The notes beneath the pieces were generated by a model. The model was not told the DNA's origin. It made no database searches and saw only the letters and a program-made list of their open reading frames with translations. The position numbers and the translations under genes are program-made. Below, piece by piece: positions 44,021 to 53,964 of a DNA stretch of 64,000 bases. The stretch's first letter is position 1. Each line of letters begins with the position of its first letter. Source of the DNA: Pontibacter silvestris (GTDB taxonomy: Bacteria; Bacteroidota; Bacteroidia; Cytophagales; Hymenobacteraceae); contig NZ_JAJJWI010000006.1 of NCBI RefSeq assembly GCF_020907275.1, positions 163,423 to 227,422 of the forward strand, given 5' to 3'.

Positions 44021-44926
44021 ATGGAATATCATCGTCCTGTTTTATTGGAGGAGTCGGTCGAGGCGCTGGCGGTTAAGCCAGATGGTGTTTATGTTGATGT
44101 GACATTTGGAGGAGGTGGCCATTCGGCGCTGATTGCTAGTAAGCTTACAGATGGTAAGTTGTACAGTTTTGACCAGGATAGGGACGCGGAAGAGCAATCT
44201 AAGAAAATAGAGAGCCCGGTTTTTCAGTTTGTGCGAGCAAACTTCCGGGACCTGAAAAAGTACCTTCGGTTGTATCGCGTAAATGCTGTGGATGGTATTC
44301 TGGCAGACCTAGGTGTTTCATCGCATCAGTTCGATGTGCCGGATCGGGGCTTTTCAACCCGCTTTGACGGCCCCCTGGATATGCGTATGAATCCTGAAGC
44401 AGAGGTTTCGGCTAAAGATGTGGTGGCAACTTATTCAGAAGAGCAGTTGCATCGGGTTCTGGGGATTTATGGAGAGGTGAAAAATGCCCGTACACTAGCC
44501 CGGACAATAGTAGAGAAGCGCGCTGTAAGGTCTATTGAAACTATCGGGGACTTTAAGAGGGCAATAAGTTCTGTCACGCCAAAGGGGAAAGAGAATAAAT
44601 ACCTGGCTCAGGTGTTTCAGGCCCTCCGCATAGAAGTGAATGATGAGATGAAAGCACTGGAGGAGATGCTGGAGCAGACTGTTGAAGTGCTGAAGCCGGG
44701 CGGCCGATTGGTGGTGATATCTTACCATTCGCTGGAAGACCGGATGGTGAAGAATTTTATTGCGAAAGGTAAGTTTTTTGGAGAGGTTGAAAAAGACCTG
44801 TTTGGAAACGAGGTAAAGCCACTGGAGGCTGTAAACCGAAAACCAATTACTCCAACAGGTCAGGAGTTGCTGGAGAATACCCGCTCCAGAAGTGCTAAGC
44901 TGAGAGTCGCTGAAAAAAGAGATTGA
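44021..44926 (+). CDS. rsmH: 16S rRNA (cytosine1402-N4)-methyltransferase RsmH
   Basis: SAM-dependent methyltransferase modifying C1402 in the ribosomal P site (formerly MraW). The 301-residue protein shows HRPVLLEE at the start, the SAM site DVTFGGGGHSALI, DLGVSSHQFD and SYHSLEDRMVKNF. It has the usual place as second gene of the dcw cluster, 3 bases after mraZ. Confidence 0.96.
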   Translation: MEYHRPVLLEESVEALAVKPDGVYVDVTFGGGGHSALIASKLTDGKLYSFDQDRDAEEQSKKIESPVFQFVRANFRDLKKYLRLYRVNAVDGILADLGVSSHQFDVPDRGFSTRFDGPLDMRMNPEAEVSAKDVVATYSEEQLHRVLGIYGEVKNARTLARTIVEKRAVRSIETIGDFKRAISSVTPKGKENKYLAQVFQALRIEVNDEMKALEEMLEQTVEVLKPGGRLVVISYHSLEDRMVKNFIAKGKFFGEVEKDLFGNEVKPLEAVNRKPITPTGQELLENTRSRSAKLRVAEKRD

Positions 44927-44984
44927 AATGAAAGAAATTAAAGGCTGATACTGCTTTAGCCGGAAAGTAAATATTGAATAGAAT

Positions 44985-45425
44985 ATGGCTTCTAACCTTT
45001 TAGTAAAGAAAACCAGCGCGCCCAAGGCTAACTCGGTACGCGTGAAGCCAGAAGTAGAGGCACCCAGGGTAGAGAAGAAAACAAGAAAGCCGGGCTTTAG
45101 TTTGTTTGGTTTTCTGAACAAGTATGCAAGTGTAGATGCGTTATTTGAGGAGGGGGTGCCGGTTAAGTACATGCCGTATATTCTTTTTATAACAGGCATT
45201 ACTCTGTTTTATATCGGCAACACACATTATGCTGAAAAAACAATTAGACGGATAGACCGCCTGAAAGTAGAAACAGAAGACTTGCGTGCTGATTATACTA
45301 CGCTCAAGTCTGACTACATGGAGGCAAGTAAACAATCTGAGGTGGCACGTAACGTGGCGCCTTTTGGTCTTATAGAAAGTTCATCTCCACCTTTTCAAGT
45401 TATAGTGCCTGCAGATGAATATTAA
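44985..45425 (+). CDS. ftsL: FtsL-like cell division protein
   Basis: Small bitopic division protein, 146 residues: a basic cytoplasmic N-terminus of about 60 residues, one membrane helix (YILFITGITLFYIG, about 64-77) and a periplasmic coiled coil (KTIRRIDRLKVETEDLRADY). The sequence is too divergent for classical FtsL families, but size, topology and place between rsmH and ftsI identify it as the Bacteroidota FtsL-like protein. It would bridge FtsQ and FtsW/FtsI. The stop overlaps ftsI by 11 bases. Confidence 0.85.
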   Translation: MASNLLVKKTSAPKANSVRVKPEVEAPRVEKKTRKPGFSLFGFLNKYASVDALFEEGVPVKYMPYILFITGITLFYIGNTHYAEKTIRRIDRLKVETEDLRADYTTLKSDYMEASKQSEVARNVAPFGLIESSSPPFQVIVPADEY

Positions 45426-47517
45426 GAAGTCCATAGTGCTAAGGGTGCGGGTAGCTTTTCTGGCTATCTGCCTTTTTGCGTGCGCTATAGTTTACAAAAT
45501 AGTGCAGATTCAGTACAGAGACGGGGATAAGTGGAGGAAAATATCCAAAGAGCGTCGCATTCACTATCAGCCAGTGCGTGCAACCCGGGGCAATATTTTT
45601 TCGGACAATGAAAGCATTCTGGCTACCTCGTTGCCTTTTTATCGTGTTGCTTTTGACCCTACTGTGGCCAGTACAGAGTTATTCAATGGTGGTGTAGACT
45701 CTCTGGCGTACCTGTTGTCTCGTTTTTACGGCGATAAGTCAGAAGACTATTACCGTCGCAAATTAAAAAATGCCCGCCATGCCGGTCGCCGTTATGTGCG
45801 TTTGAGCAGCAGGCAGATAAACTATCAAGACAAGAAAATGATGGCGTCCTGGCCTATTTTCAGGTCTGGCAAGAATAAAGGTGGTGTTATATTTGAAAAA
45901 GTAGAGAAGCGCTTTAAACCTTTTGGTATTCTGGCAGAGCGCACTATTGGGTTTATAAACGAAGATAAAAACGGAGCCGGTCTGGAATACAGTTTTAATG
46001 GTGACCTGGCAGGTACTGATGGTGAGGCTCTGTTTGAACGCATTGCAGGTGGTAATAAACCTATTTATGATGGCACGGAAGTAAAGCCTCTTGATGGGTA
46101 TGACATCAAGACTACCATTGATATTAACCTGCAGGATGTGGCTGAAAACGCGCTGTACAAAGCTTTAGAAAAAACAAATGCAGAGTATGGTTGTGTTATT
46201 ATGATGGAGGTGAAAACCGGTGAGATCAAAGCTATTGCAAACCTCGGGAAAACCAAAGGAGGCTACATTGAAGACTATAACTACGCTGTTGGTAACCAGG
46301 GACGTACGGAGCCTGGATCAACTTTTAAGCTAGCATCTATGATGGCTTTGTTTGAGCATGCTAAGGTTCCTTTGACAGACACAGTTGATACAGGTAATGG
46401 TAGCTATCGCATTAAAAACACGACCATGACTGATGCTCACCATGGTGGGTTTGGTAAACTAACCGTGCAGCAGGTATTTGAAAAGTCGTCTAACATTGGG
46501 GTGGCTAAACTGATGGAGAAATACTTTAGCGACAACCAGACAGCTTATGTAAACTATCTACGCAGTTTTGGTTTGGATCAGACACTCGGGTTTCAGATGG
46601 ATGGCGAGGCACGTCCTTATATGAAGAGCCCAAGCGATAGAAACTGGTATGGTACGACACTTACTTCCATGGCAATTGGCTATGAACTTAAGATATCTCC
46701 TTTGCAGACGCTGGCATTTTATAATGCAGTAGCAAATAATGGAGTTAAAATTCAGCCTATCATTGTAAAAGAAATTCGCAAGGCAGATAATGTAGTGCAA
46801 AGCTTTAAAACTAGAGTATTGGTAGATAAAGTCTGCTCTGATGAAACGCTGAAGAAACTGCGGGCTATGCTGGAAGGCGTAGTGGAGCATGGAACGGCCA
46901 AGAACCTTTTAAATGCAGATTATAAGGTGGCAGGTAAAACTGGTACTGCAAGAAAAGTGAAGAATGGACGCTATGTAAGAGAGTATTCTACATCTTTTGC
47001 AGGCTACTTTCCTGCTGATAATCCTAAATACAGCTGCATAGTAATCATAGATAGCCCAAAAGGCGTGAATGTGTATGGAGGAGATGTAGCAGCTCCTGTG
47101 TTCAAAGAACTGGCCGATAAAGCTTATGCCCGTGACCTGGCTATGCACAAGCCATTGATGGCACGTGTAGTACCTAATAAAAACAGCCTGCCACATACAG
47201 GAGCCGGAAGCCTGGATGACTTAACCTATATCTGTAACAAAATTGGCATCAGTACACATGCCAAAACAACAGAGGAGGATTGGGTAAAGGTGGAGCCACA
47301 GTCACATTCTCGTTCATTGAACCTAACACCAAGCCCTGTTGTGCAGGGGCAGGTGCCGGATGTGAAGGGTATGACATTGCGTGATGCACTTTTTATATTG
47401 GGTAACCAAAACCTGAGAGTTAAAGTGGAAGGTGCCGGTAAAAGAGTACAGAAGCAGTCGCTGGACCCGGGTACAATTATCAATAAAGAAAAACAAATAA
47501 TTATAGTATTAAGCTGA
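45415..47517 (+). CDS. ftsI: Division-specific penicillin-binding protein (FtsI/PBP3) with PASTA domain
   Basis: Septal peptidoglycan transpeptidase. 700 residues: membrane anchor at about 10-30, pedestal domain, and transpeptidase domain with Ser302-x-x-Lys305 (GSTFK), Ser358-x-Asn360 (SSN) and Lys508-Thr-Gly (KTG). The C-terminus has one PASTA domain (about 640-700, VPDVKGMTLRDALFIL), absent from E. coli FtsI but usual in Bacteroidota. Overlaps ftsL by 11 bases and murE by one base (TGATG). Confidence 0.95.
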   Translation: MNIKKSIVLRVRVAFLAICLFACAIVYKIVQIQYRDGDKWRKISKERRIHYQPVRATRGNIFSDNESILATSLPFYRVAFDPTVASTELFNGGVDSLAYLLSRFYGDKSEDYYRRKLKNARHAGRRYVRLSSRQINYQDKKMMASWPIFRSGKNKGGVIFEKVEKRFKPFGILAERTIGFINEDKNGAGLEYSFNGDLAGTDGEALFERIAGGNKPIYDGTEVKPLDGYDIKTTIDINLQDVAENALYKALEKTNAEYGCVIMMEVKTGEIKAIANLGKTKGGYIEDYNYAVGNQGRTEPGSTFKLASMMALFEHAKVPLTDTVDTGNGSYRIKNTTMTDAHHGGFGKLTVQQVFEKSSNIGVAKLMEKYFSDNQTAYVNYLRSFGLDQTLGFQMDGEARPYMKSPSDRNWYGTTLTSMAIGYELKISPLQTLAFYNAVANNGVKIQPIIVKEIRKADNVVQSFKTRVLVDKVCSDETLKKLRAMLEGVVEHGTAKNLLNADYKVAGKTGTARKVKNGRYVREYSTSFAGYFPADNPKYSCIVIIDSPKGVNVYGGDVAAPVFKELADKAYARDLAMHKPLMARVVPNKNSLPHTGAGSLDDLTYICNKIGISTHAKTTEEDWVKVEPQSHSRSLNLTPSPVVQGQVPDVKGMTLRDALFILGNQNLRVKVEGAGKRVQKQSLDPGTIINKEKQIIIVLS

Positions 47518-48980
47518 TGCAGTTGCTGCAAACCATACTGAAAGATGTAAAAGTGCTGGAAACCAAAGGTTCGCTGGAGGTGCCTGTAGCTGCTATTACT
47601 TTTGATTCGCGTCAGGTGAAACAAGGGGTGGTGTTTGTGGCAGTGCGTGGGGTGCAGGCCGATGGGCATGATTTCATAGGTAAAGCTGTAGAGGCAGAGG
47701 CTGCAGTTATTGTTTGCGAACAGTTTCCTGAGGAAGTAGCGCAAGGTATAACTTATGTGTTGGTTAAAGATTCTGGAGAAGCTTTGGGTAATATGGCTTC
47801 AGCTTTCTATGATTATCCGTCTAAAAAGCTAAAGCTGATTGGTGTAACAGGTACTAATGGTAAAACAACCTCTGTTACACTGCTGCATAAGTTATTCAGG
47901 GAACTCGGTTATCATGTCGGCTTGCTTTCTACCGTACAAAACCAGATAGATGAAGATATAATGCCTTCAACGCATACTACTCCTGATGCCGTTAAGCTGA
48001 ACGAGTTACTAGCGCAGATGGTGAAAGCAGGTTGTACGCATTGCTTCATGGAGGTGAGCTCACATGCTATGGTGCAACAGCGTGTGGCAGGTCTGGTGTT
48101 TGCCGGTGGCGTTTTTACAAACATCACACACGATCACCTGGATTACCACAAGACATTTGAGGAGTATATTAAAGCAAAGAAGCTTTTCTTTGATCAGTTG
48201 CCAAAGAATGCCTTTGCTCTGATAAATGCCGATGATAAACGTGGGCCGGTAATGGTGCAGAACACAAAAGCCAGTGTACATTATTTTGCCTTGCGCAAAG
48301 TAGTGGAATTTAAAGCACGTATTATCGATAATACATTACAAGGCTTGCATCTGGAGGTGAATGAAATTGAAATATGGTGTAAACTGATAGGTGCTTTCAA
48401 TGCTTACAATTTACTAGGTGCCTATGCGGTGGGTGTTCTAATGGAAGAGGACCCAATGGAGGTCTTAACAGTACTTTCTAGCTTAAGCTCTGCTGCCGGG
48501 CGCTTCGATTACACTATTTCTGATGGGCTGATTACAGGTATTGTAGATTATGCACATACGCCTGATGCATTGGAAAACGTGTTGAACACAATTCAGGAAA
48601 TACGGGATCCTAATCAGAAAGTAATCACTATAGTAGGTTGTGGCGGGAACCGCGATGCAGCCAAGCGGTCAGTAATGGCTGATATTGCCTGCCGCCTAAG
48701 CGATAAAGTTATTCTGACATCTGATAACCCTCGCTTTGAAGAACCACAGGCCATTCTGGAAGATATGCAGAAAGGTGTGAAGCCGCTGGATTATAAAAAA
48801 ACTTTATCTGTGTTAGACAGGAAAGAAGCCATAAAAACAGCCTGCATGCTGGCTGAGACAAGAGATATTATTCTGGTAGCAGGCAAGGGGCACGAAACAT
48901 ATCAGGAAGTGAAGGGAGTAAAATATCCTTTTGATGATAAGCTGGTGTTACATGAAACGTTTCGACAGTTAGGAAAATAG
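47517..48980 (+). CDS. murE: UDP-MurNAc-L-Ala-D-Glu:meso-diaminopimelate ligase MurE
   Basis: Adds the third residue of the peptidoglycan stem peptide in the cytoplasm. 487 residues with ATP-binding GVTGTNGKTTSVTLLHKL, a CFMEVSSHAM segment and DNPR at 403-406, the motif that selects meso-diaminopimelate over lysine; hence a DAP-type wall. Its start codon shares one base with the ftsI stop. murF, often next in other bacteria, is absent from this cluster. Confidence 0.96.
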   Translation: MQLLQTILKDVKVLETKGSLEVPVAAITFDSRQVKQGVVFVAVRGVQADGHDFIGKAVEAEAAVIVCEQFPEEVAQGITYVLVKDSGEALGNMASAFYDYPSKKLKLIGVTGTNGKTTSVTLLHKLFRELGYHVGLLSTVQNQIDEDIMPSTHTTPDAVKLNELLAQMVKAGCTHCFMEVSSHAMVQQRVAGLVFAGGVFTNITHDHLDYHKTFEEYIKAKKLFFDQLPKNAFALINADDKRGPVMVQNTKASVHYFALRKVVEFKARIIDNTLQGLHLEVNEIEIWCKLIGAFNAYNLLGAYAVGVLMEEDPMEVLTVLSSLSSAAGRFDYTISDGLITGIVDYAHTPDALENVLNTIQEIRDPNQKVITIVGCGGNRDAAKRSVMADIACRLSDKVILTSDNPRFEEPQAILEDMQKGVKPLDYKKTLSVLDRKEAIKTACMLAETRDIILVAGKGHETYQEVKGVKYPFDDKLVLHETFRQLGK

Positions 48981-49022
48981 AAAATAACAAAATATTAAGC
49001 CAAAGGAAACCGAATACAATTA

Positions 49023-50243
49023 ATGCTTTACCACCTCTTTACATACCTGGATCGCGAGTTTGATGTCTTTGGAGCGGGTGTATTCAGATACATCTCTTTC
49101 CGGGCAGGTATGGCGACTTTGATATCATTATTAATTGCCATGATTTTTGGTGGCAGATTAATCAAAATACTGCAACGCAAACAAGTTGGCGAGAGTATCC
49201 GCGACCTTGGCCTGGAAGGGCAAATGGAGAAAAAGGGTACTCCAACTATGGGTGGACTAATTATTTTATTAGCTATTCTGGTGCCAACCCTGCTCTTTGC
49301 CAGGCTTGACAATGTATACATTCAGCTGATGATCTTTTCTACAATCTGGTTAGGCATGATTGGGTTTCTGGATGATTATATTAAAGTGTTCAGGAAAAAT
49401 AAAGAAGGGCTGGCTGGTAGGTTCAAGATATTAGGGCAAATTGGTTTAGGCTTGGTGGTTGGTTTAACCTTGTATTTCCATGACGATGTAGTAGTGCGAC
49501 AATACCTGTTTTCTGATGGAGCTTCTTCAGCCGTAAATGCTACAACCCGATTCATGGACGTGAAATCGATGATAACGACAGTGCCGTTCCGGAAAAATAA
49601 TGAGTTGGATTACTGCAACCTGTTTTCTTTTGCAGGAGCCATTTTTCAGGACTGGTCCTGTTATCTGTACATACCATTTGTGATTCTTGTAATTACGGCG
49701 GTATCAAACGGGGCTAATATTACAGATGGTATTGATGGCTTGGCAGCAGGTACATCTGCCATTATAGGTATGACACTGGCTATTTTTACCTATGTATCAG
49801 GTAACACAATATTCGCCGATTACCTAGATATAATGTTCATTCCTAATTCTGGTGAACTGGCTATCTTTTGTCTGGCTTTTGTGGGGGCTTGTGTTGGCTT
49901 TTTGTGGTATAATACCTATCCGGCACAGGTGTTTATGGGAGATACGGGTAGTTTGTCAATCGGAGGTATTATAGCTGTTCTTGCTTTAATTGTGCGTAAA
50001 GAGCTGCTTATACCTATTCTTTGTGGTATTTTCTTAATAGAAAACCTGTCTGTTATGTTGCAGGTGAGCTACTTTAAGTATACTAAAAGGAAGTATGGTG
50101 AAGGCCGACGCATCTTTAAGATGTCACCTTTGCATCATCATTACCAGAAGCAAGGCTATCATGAGTCTAAAATAGTAGGCAGGTTCTGGATAGTAGGTAT
50201 TATGCTGGCCATTTTTTCGCTGGTTACATTAAAGCTTCGCTAA
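49023..50243 (+). CDS. mraY: Phospho-N-acetylmuramoyl-pentapeptide transferase MraY
   Basis: Integral membrane enzyme that makes lipid I from UDP-MurNAc-pentapeptide and undecaprenyl phosphate. 406 residues and about ten membrane helices. Catalytic segments are visible: LDDYIKV (first Asp pair), [15 protein letters not shown] and the C-terminal [15 protein letters not shown]. It is longer than E. coli MraY (360) because of an extended loop around residues 160-210, a feature common in Bacteroidota. 42 bases after murE. Confidence 0.96.
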   Translation: MLYHLFTYLDREFDVFGAGVFRYISFRAGMATLISLLIAMIFGGRLIKILQRKQVGESIRDLGLEGQMEKKGTPTMGGLIILLAILVPTLLFARLDNVYIQLMIFSTIWLGMIGFLDDYIKVFRKNKEGLAGRFKILGQIGLGLVVGLTLYFHDDVVVRQYLFSDGASSAVNATTRFMDVKSMITTVPFRKNNELDYCNLFSFAGAIFQDWSCYLYIPFVILVITAVSNGANITDGIDGLAAGTSAIIGMTLAIFTYVSGNTIFADYLDIMFIPNSGELAIFCLAFVGACVGFLWYNTYPAQVFMGDTGSLSIGGIIAVLALIVRKELLIPILCGIFLIENLSVMLQVSYFKYTKRKYGEGRRIFKMSPLHHHYQKQGYHESKIVGRFWIVGIMLAIFSLVTLKLR

Positions 50244-50314
50244 CATGCTGTTGGTGGTTTCAGTTTTAAGAACAGTCAACAGCTAGTGAACAACTATTAA
50301 CAATTATCTTAACT

Positions 50315-51658
50315 ATGAAAATAGCAGTACTTGGGGCAGGAGAGAGTGGAGTAGGAGCCGCTATGCTGGCAAAGGCAAAAGGGCTTAATGTATTTGTGTC
50401 AGACATGGGGCAGATAAAGGAACAGTATAAAGAAAAGCTTGCTTCAGCTGCTATTCCTTTTGAAGAAGGAGCACATACATTCGAACGTATTCTGGAAGCT
50501 GATGAAATCATTAAAAGCCCCGGCATACCTGACAAAGTTGCTATTATTCAGGAGGCGATAAAGAAAGAGATTCCTGTTATCTCTGAAATAGAGTTTGCCG
50601 GCAGATACACGAATGCAAAGTTTATTTGTATAACTGGTACTAATGGCAAGACCACAACAACTCTGCTGGCTTACCACTTACTTAAAGAAGCTGGTTTAAA
50701 AGTTGGCTTGGCTGGTAATATTGGGGAGAGCCTTGCAGAGAAGGTTATTGATAATAGGTATGAGTACTATGTAGTAGAATTGAGCAGCTTTCAGCTCGAT
50801 AATATGTATCAGTTTAAAGCTCATATTGCTGTGTTGCTCAATGTTACTCCTGACCACCTAGATCGCTATGGGTACAGCATGGATAAGTATGCAGCCTCTA
50901 AGCTGCGGGTGGCGCAGAATATGATGGGGAGTGATTTCTTTATCTATAATGCAGATGATGAAAACATAAAAAAAGCTTTTCATTCTGAAACATTTGGAGG
51001 AACTACAGTACCGTTTTCTTTACAGGGGGCTAAGGCTGCTAAAGTGACTTTGGAGGATAAGTCTGTAAAGGTGGCGGTGAAGTTTTATGAAGGTTTGATC
51101 AATACTTCTAAGTCCAGTTTAATTGGCAAGCACAACCAGTACAATACCATGGCAGCAGTAGCTGTAGCTAAACTTCTGGAGGTGTCTGATGAGCAGATAG
51201 AGAAAGCTCTGGAGACTTTTAAAAATGCTGATCATAGGCTGCAGGAAGTAGGAGTAGCGAAAGAAGTTACTTACGTAAATGACTCTAAGGCTACCAATGT
51301 GGAAGCAGTATGGTACGCATTGGAAGGAATAAAGAAGCCTATTATCTGGATTGCCGGTGGCGTAGACAAAGGTAATGACTACAGTACCCTGGCAGACCTT
51401 GCACGTGAAAAAGTAAAGGTCTTGATTTGCCTGGGAAAAGATAATGATAAACTAAAAGAGGCTTTCGGCAGAATAGTTCCGGTTATTGCCGAAACAACTT
51501 CTATCAATTACGCGGTACGTCTCGGCCGTTCGCTGGCTGAGGCAGGAGATGTGGTTTTACTTTCTCCGGCTTGTGCCAGCTTTGATTTGTTTAACAATTA
51601 CGAGCATCGGGGACAGCGTTTTAAAGAAGCTGTAGAAAGAATAGTATTAAAGAAATAG
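50315..51658 (+). CDS. murD: UDP-MurNAc-L-alanine:D-glutamate ligase MurD
   Basis: Adds D-glutamate to UDP-MurNAc-L-Ala. 447 residues in three Mur-ligase domains: N-terminal Rossmann fold (VLGAGESGVGAAML), central ATPase with CITGTNGKTTTTLLAYHLL and NVTPDHLDRYG, and C-terminal domain (YVNDSKATNVEAVWYALE). Starts 71 bases after mraY; no promoter or terminator is evident in that gap. Confidence 0.96.
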   Translation: MKIAVLGAGESGVGAAMLAKAKGLNVFVSDMGQIKEQYKEKLASAAIPFEEGAHTFERILEADEIIKSPGIPDKVAIIQEAIKKEIPVISEIEFAGRYTNAKFICITGTNGKTTTTLLAYHLLKEAGLKVGLAGNIGESLAEKVIDNRYEYYVVELSSFQLDNMYQFKAHIAVLLNVTPDHLDRYGYSMDKYAASKLRVAQNMMGSDFFIYNADDENIKKAFHSETFGGTTVPFSLQGAKAAKVTLEDKSVKVAVKFYEGLINTSKSSLIGKHNQYNTMAAVAVAKLLEVSDEQIEKALETFKNADHRLQEVGVAKEVTYVNDSKATNVEAVWYALEGIKKPIIWIAGGVDKGNDYSTLADLAREKVKVLICLGKDNDKLKEAFGRIVPVIAETTSINYAVRLGRSLAEAGDVVLLSPACASFDLFNNYEHRGQRFKEAVERIVLKK

Positions 51659-51683
51659 CATACATAACATTAAGCCAAAGGTT

Positions 51684-52859
51684 ATGATAAAGCAGTGGTT
51701 ACAGCAAAACCTGAAAGGTGATGCGGTGCTTTGGGGCATCGTGCTTGCTTTCTCCCTTTTAAGCGTAGCAGTAGTATACTCTGCAACCGGTACTCTTGCG
51801 TACCGAAACAGAGACGGCAATACAGAGTACTTTCTGTTTAAGCATTCTTCGCTTATAATGGTTGGATTGGCATTTATGTGGGCGGCGCATAAAATTAACT
51901 ATCGCTTTTACTCCAGGCTATCATTGCTGGCACTGTTTATTTCAGCGCCTCTTCTTATAGTTACGTATTTTTACGGCTCCAATATTAACGATGCCAGTCG
52001 CTGGATTACTATTCCTGTTATCAATCAGACGTTTCAGCCATCTGACTTAGCAAAGCTTGCCCTTATTTCATACCTGGCAAGCATGCTCTCTAAAAAGCAG
52101 CAGATACTGCACGATGTAAAGCGCACGCTGATACCCATCTTTACATGGACAGTAGTAATATGTGCTTTAATTGCTTTAACTAATACATCCACAGCTGTTT
52201 TACTATTCCTGACATGCCTGCTGCTTATGTTTATCGGCCGCGTGCCCATGAAGTACCTAATGGCAGTAATAGTGGCAGGTATTCTTTTTGGAGGGGTTGC
52301 CCTGGCTGTGGGGCAACGTATGAGTACGGCTATTAGTCGTGTGGAAGATTTCATGGACCCTAACAAGACAGCTTACCAGTTAGAGCAGTCTTACATTGCC
52401 ATTGCTACAGGTGGTATTGTAGGTAAGGGTCCTGGAAACAGCGATCAGCGCGATATCTTGCCTCACCCATATTCAGACTTTATATACTCAATCATTTTAG
52501 AAGAATATGGTTTACTGGGAGGGGGCGCTGTGTTGTTCTTATACCTGGCACTGCTCTACAGAGGTTTGGTAACGGTAAGTAAAAGTAATGGTGCTTTCGG
52601 CGGTTTGCTCTCTGCAGGTCTGAGTTTTAGCTTGGTCATGCAGGGCATGATTAATATGGGAGTTGCCGTGGGGCTGGGGCCAATCACAGGTTTGCCTTTG
52701 CCCCTGTTAAGTATGGGGGGAACTTCATTGATCTTTACAGGTATCTCACTGGGTATTATTCTAAGTGTAAGTCGTAGCGATGATGAGTTTGAGCGTGCAG
52801 CTGCTGGAGCTCCTGTTCCAAAAGTACCAACAAATACAAACTCACCTGTAAATGCCTGA
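51684..52859 (+). CDS. ftsW: Septal peptidoglycan glycosyltransferase FtsW
   Basis: SEDS-family polymerase that works with FtsI at the septum. 391 residues, about ten membrane helices. Conserved SEDS features include the DASRWI loop near residue 105, the VGKGPGNSDQR loop followed by LPHPYSDFIYSIILEEYG (catalytic Asp region), and the NMGVAVGLGPITGLPLPLLSMGG block near the end. Overlaps murG by 8 bases. Confidence 0.96.
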   Translation: MIKQWLQQNLKGDAVLWGIVLAFSLLSVAVVYSATGTLAYRNRDGNTEYFLFKHSSLIMVGLAFMWAAHKINYRFYSRLSLLALFISAPLLIVTYFYGSNINDASRWITIPVINQTFQPSDLAKLALISYLASMLSKKQQILHDVKRTLIPIFTWTVVICALIALTNTSTAVLLFLTCLLLMFIGRVPMKYLMAVIVAGILFGGVALAVGQRMSTAISRVEDFMDPNKTAYQLEQSYIAIATGGIVGKGPGNSDQRDILPHPYSDFIYSIILEEYGLLGGGAVLFLYLALLYRGLVTVSKSNGAFGGLLSAGLSFSLVMQGMINMGVAVGLGPITGLPLPLLSMGGTSLIFTGISLGIILSVSRSDDEFERAAAGAPVPKVPTNTNSPVNA

Positions 52860-53964
52860 GAATAACAGACCATATCGCATTATTATCAGCGGTGGCGGCA
52901 CTGGCGGGCATATTTACCCGGCTGTGGCTATTGCTAATCAGATCAAGGCCATAAACCCTGATGCTGAGATATTGTTTGTAGGGGCAAAAGGGCGTATGGA
53001 GATGACAAGGGTGCCAGAGGCAGGGTATAAAATTGTTGGCTTATGGATTAGCGGGCTTCAACGCCGCCTGACATTAGACAATTTATCTTTCCCGCTTAAG
53101 GTCCTGTCCAGTGTACGTGCATCGCATAAAATAATTAAAGAGTTTAAACCTGATGCAGTAGTTGGAGTGGGAGGTTATGCAAGTGGCCCTTTGCTTTATG
53201 CTGCTACTTCCAGAAATATTCCGGCCTTAATTCAGGAGCAAAACTCCTACGCCGGTATCACAAATAAGCTATTGGCCAAGCGTGTTGATAAAGTGTGTGT
53301 AGCTTATGATAATATGAAGCAGTTCTTCCCGGCTGAAAAGCTGGTTTTGACGGGCAACCCGGTGCGACAGGATATCATGGAGATACAGGATAAGCGGCGT
53401 GAGGCATTGTTGCATTTCGGGTTAATATCAGAGCAGAAAACGATACTGGTTATTGGCGGAAGCTTAGGTGCCCGTACGATCAACCAAAGTGTAGCTGCAG
53501 GGGTGAAGCAAATTGCGGAGGCAGGGTACCAACTAATCTGGCAAACAGGCAAAGGCTTTTATGCCGAAGTTCAGCAACTGGAGAAACCTTACCTGGAGCA
53601 AGGCATCCGTGCTTTTGATTTTATCAAGCGAATGGATTTAGCTTATGCTGCCGCTGATATAGTTGTTTCACGTGCTGGAGCTCTGTCTATCTCTGAACTG
53701 TGCCTGGCAGGTAAACCGGCTATACTGGTCCCCTCGCCTAATGTGGCTGAAGATCACCAGACAAAGAATGCTATGGCACTCGTAAACAGGCAGGCTGCAA
53801 TACTAGTGCGTGATCAGGCGGCACAACAGGAGTTGGTACCAGCAGCTTTGCAGCTGTTACAAAATGAGCAGGAGCAGAAACGGTTACAGCAGAGAATACA
53901 GAAAATGGCGCGGCCAAATGCCGCTGCCGATATTGTAAAAGAACTTTTGGAATTGATCAAGTGA
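52852..53964 (+). CDS. murG: UDP-GlcNAc:lipid I N-acetylglucosaminyltransferase MurG
   Basis: Peripheral inner-membrane glycosyltransferase making lipid II. 370 residues, GT-B fold, with glycine-rich GGGTGGHIYPA near the N-terminus, GVGGYASGPLL, QEQNSYAGITNK and the C-terminal domain SRAGALSISELCLAGKPAIL that binds UDP-GlcNAc. Start ATG 52852 lies inside the end of ftsW, and the stop overlaps murC by 4 bases, giving continuous coupling. Confidence 0.96.
   Translation: MPENNRPYRIIISGGGTGGHIYPAVAIANQIKAINPDAEILFVGAKGRMEMTRVPEAGYKIVGLWISGLQRRLTLDNLSFPLKVLSSVRASHKIIKEFKPDAVVGVGGYASGPLLYAATSRNIPALIQEQNSYAGITNKLLAKRVDKVCVAYDNMKQFFPAEKLVLTGNPVRQDIMEIQDKRREALLHFGLISEQKTILVIGGSLGARTINQSVAAGVKQIAEAGYQLIWQTGKGFYAEVQQLEKPYLEQGIRAFDFIKRMDLAYAAADIVVSRAGALSISELCLAGKPAILVPSPNVAEDHQTKNAMALVNRQAAILVRDQAAQQELVPAALQLLQNEQEQKRLQQRIQKMARPNAAADIVKELLELIK

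Noticed and set aside
44495..45199. 234-residue open frame antisense to rsmH and ftsL
   Set aside because: Covers two well-supported genes in the other direction, no recognisable domain and no start context.
47226..47744. 172-residue open frame antisense across ftsI/murE
   Set aside because: Spans the one-base ftsI/murE junction, His/Cys-rich nonsense composition; not a gene.
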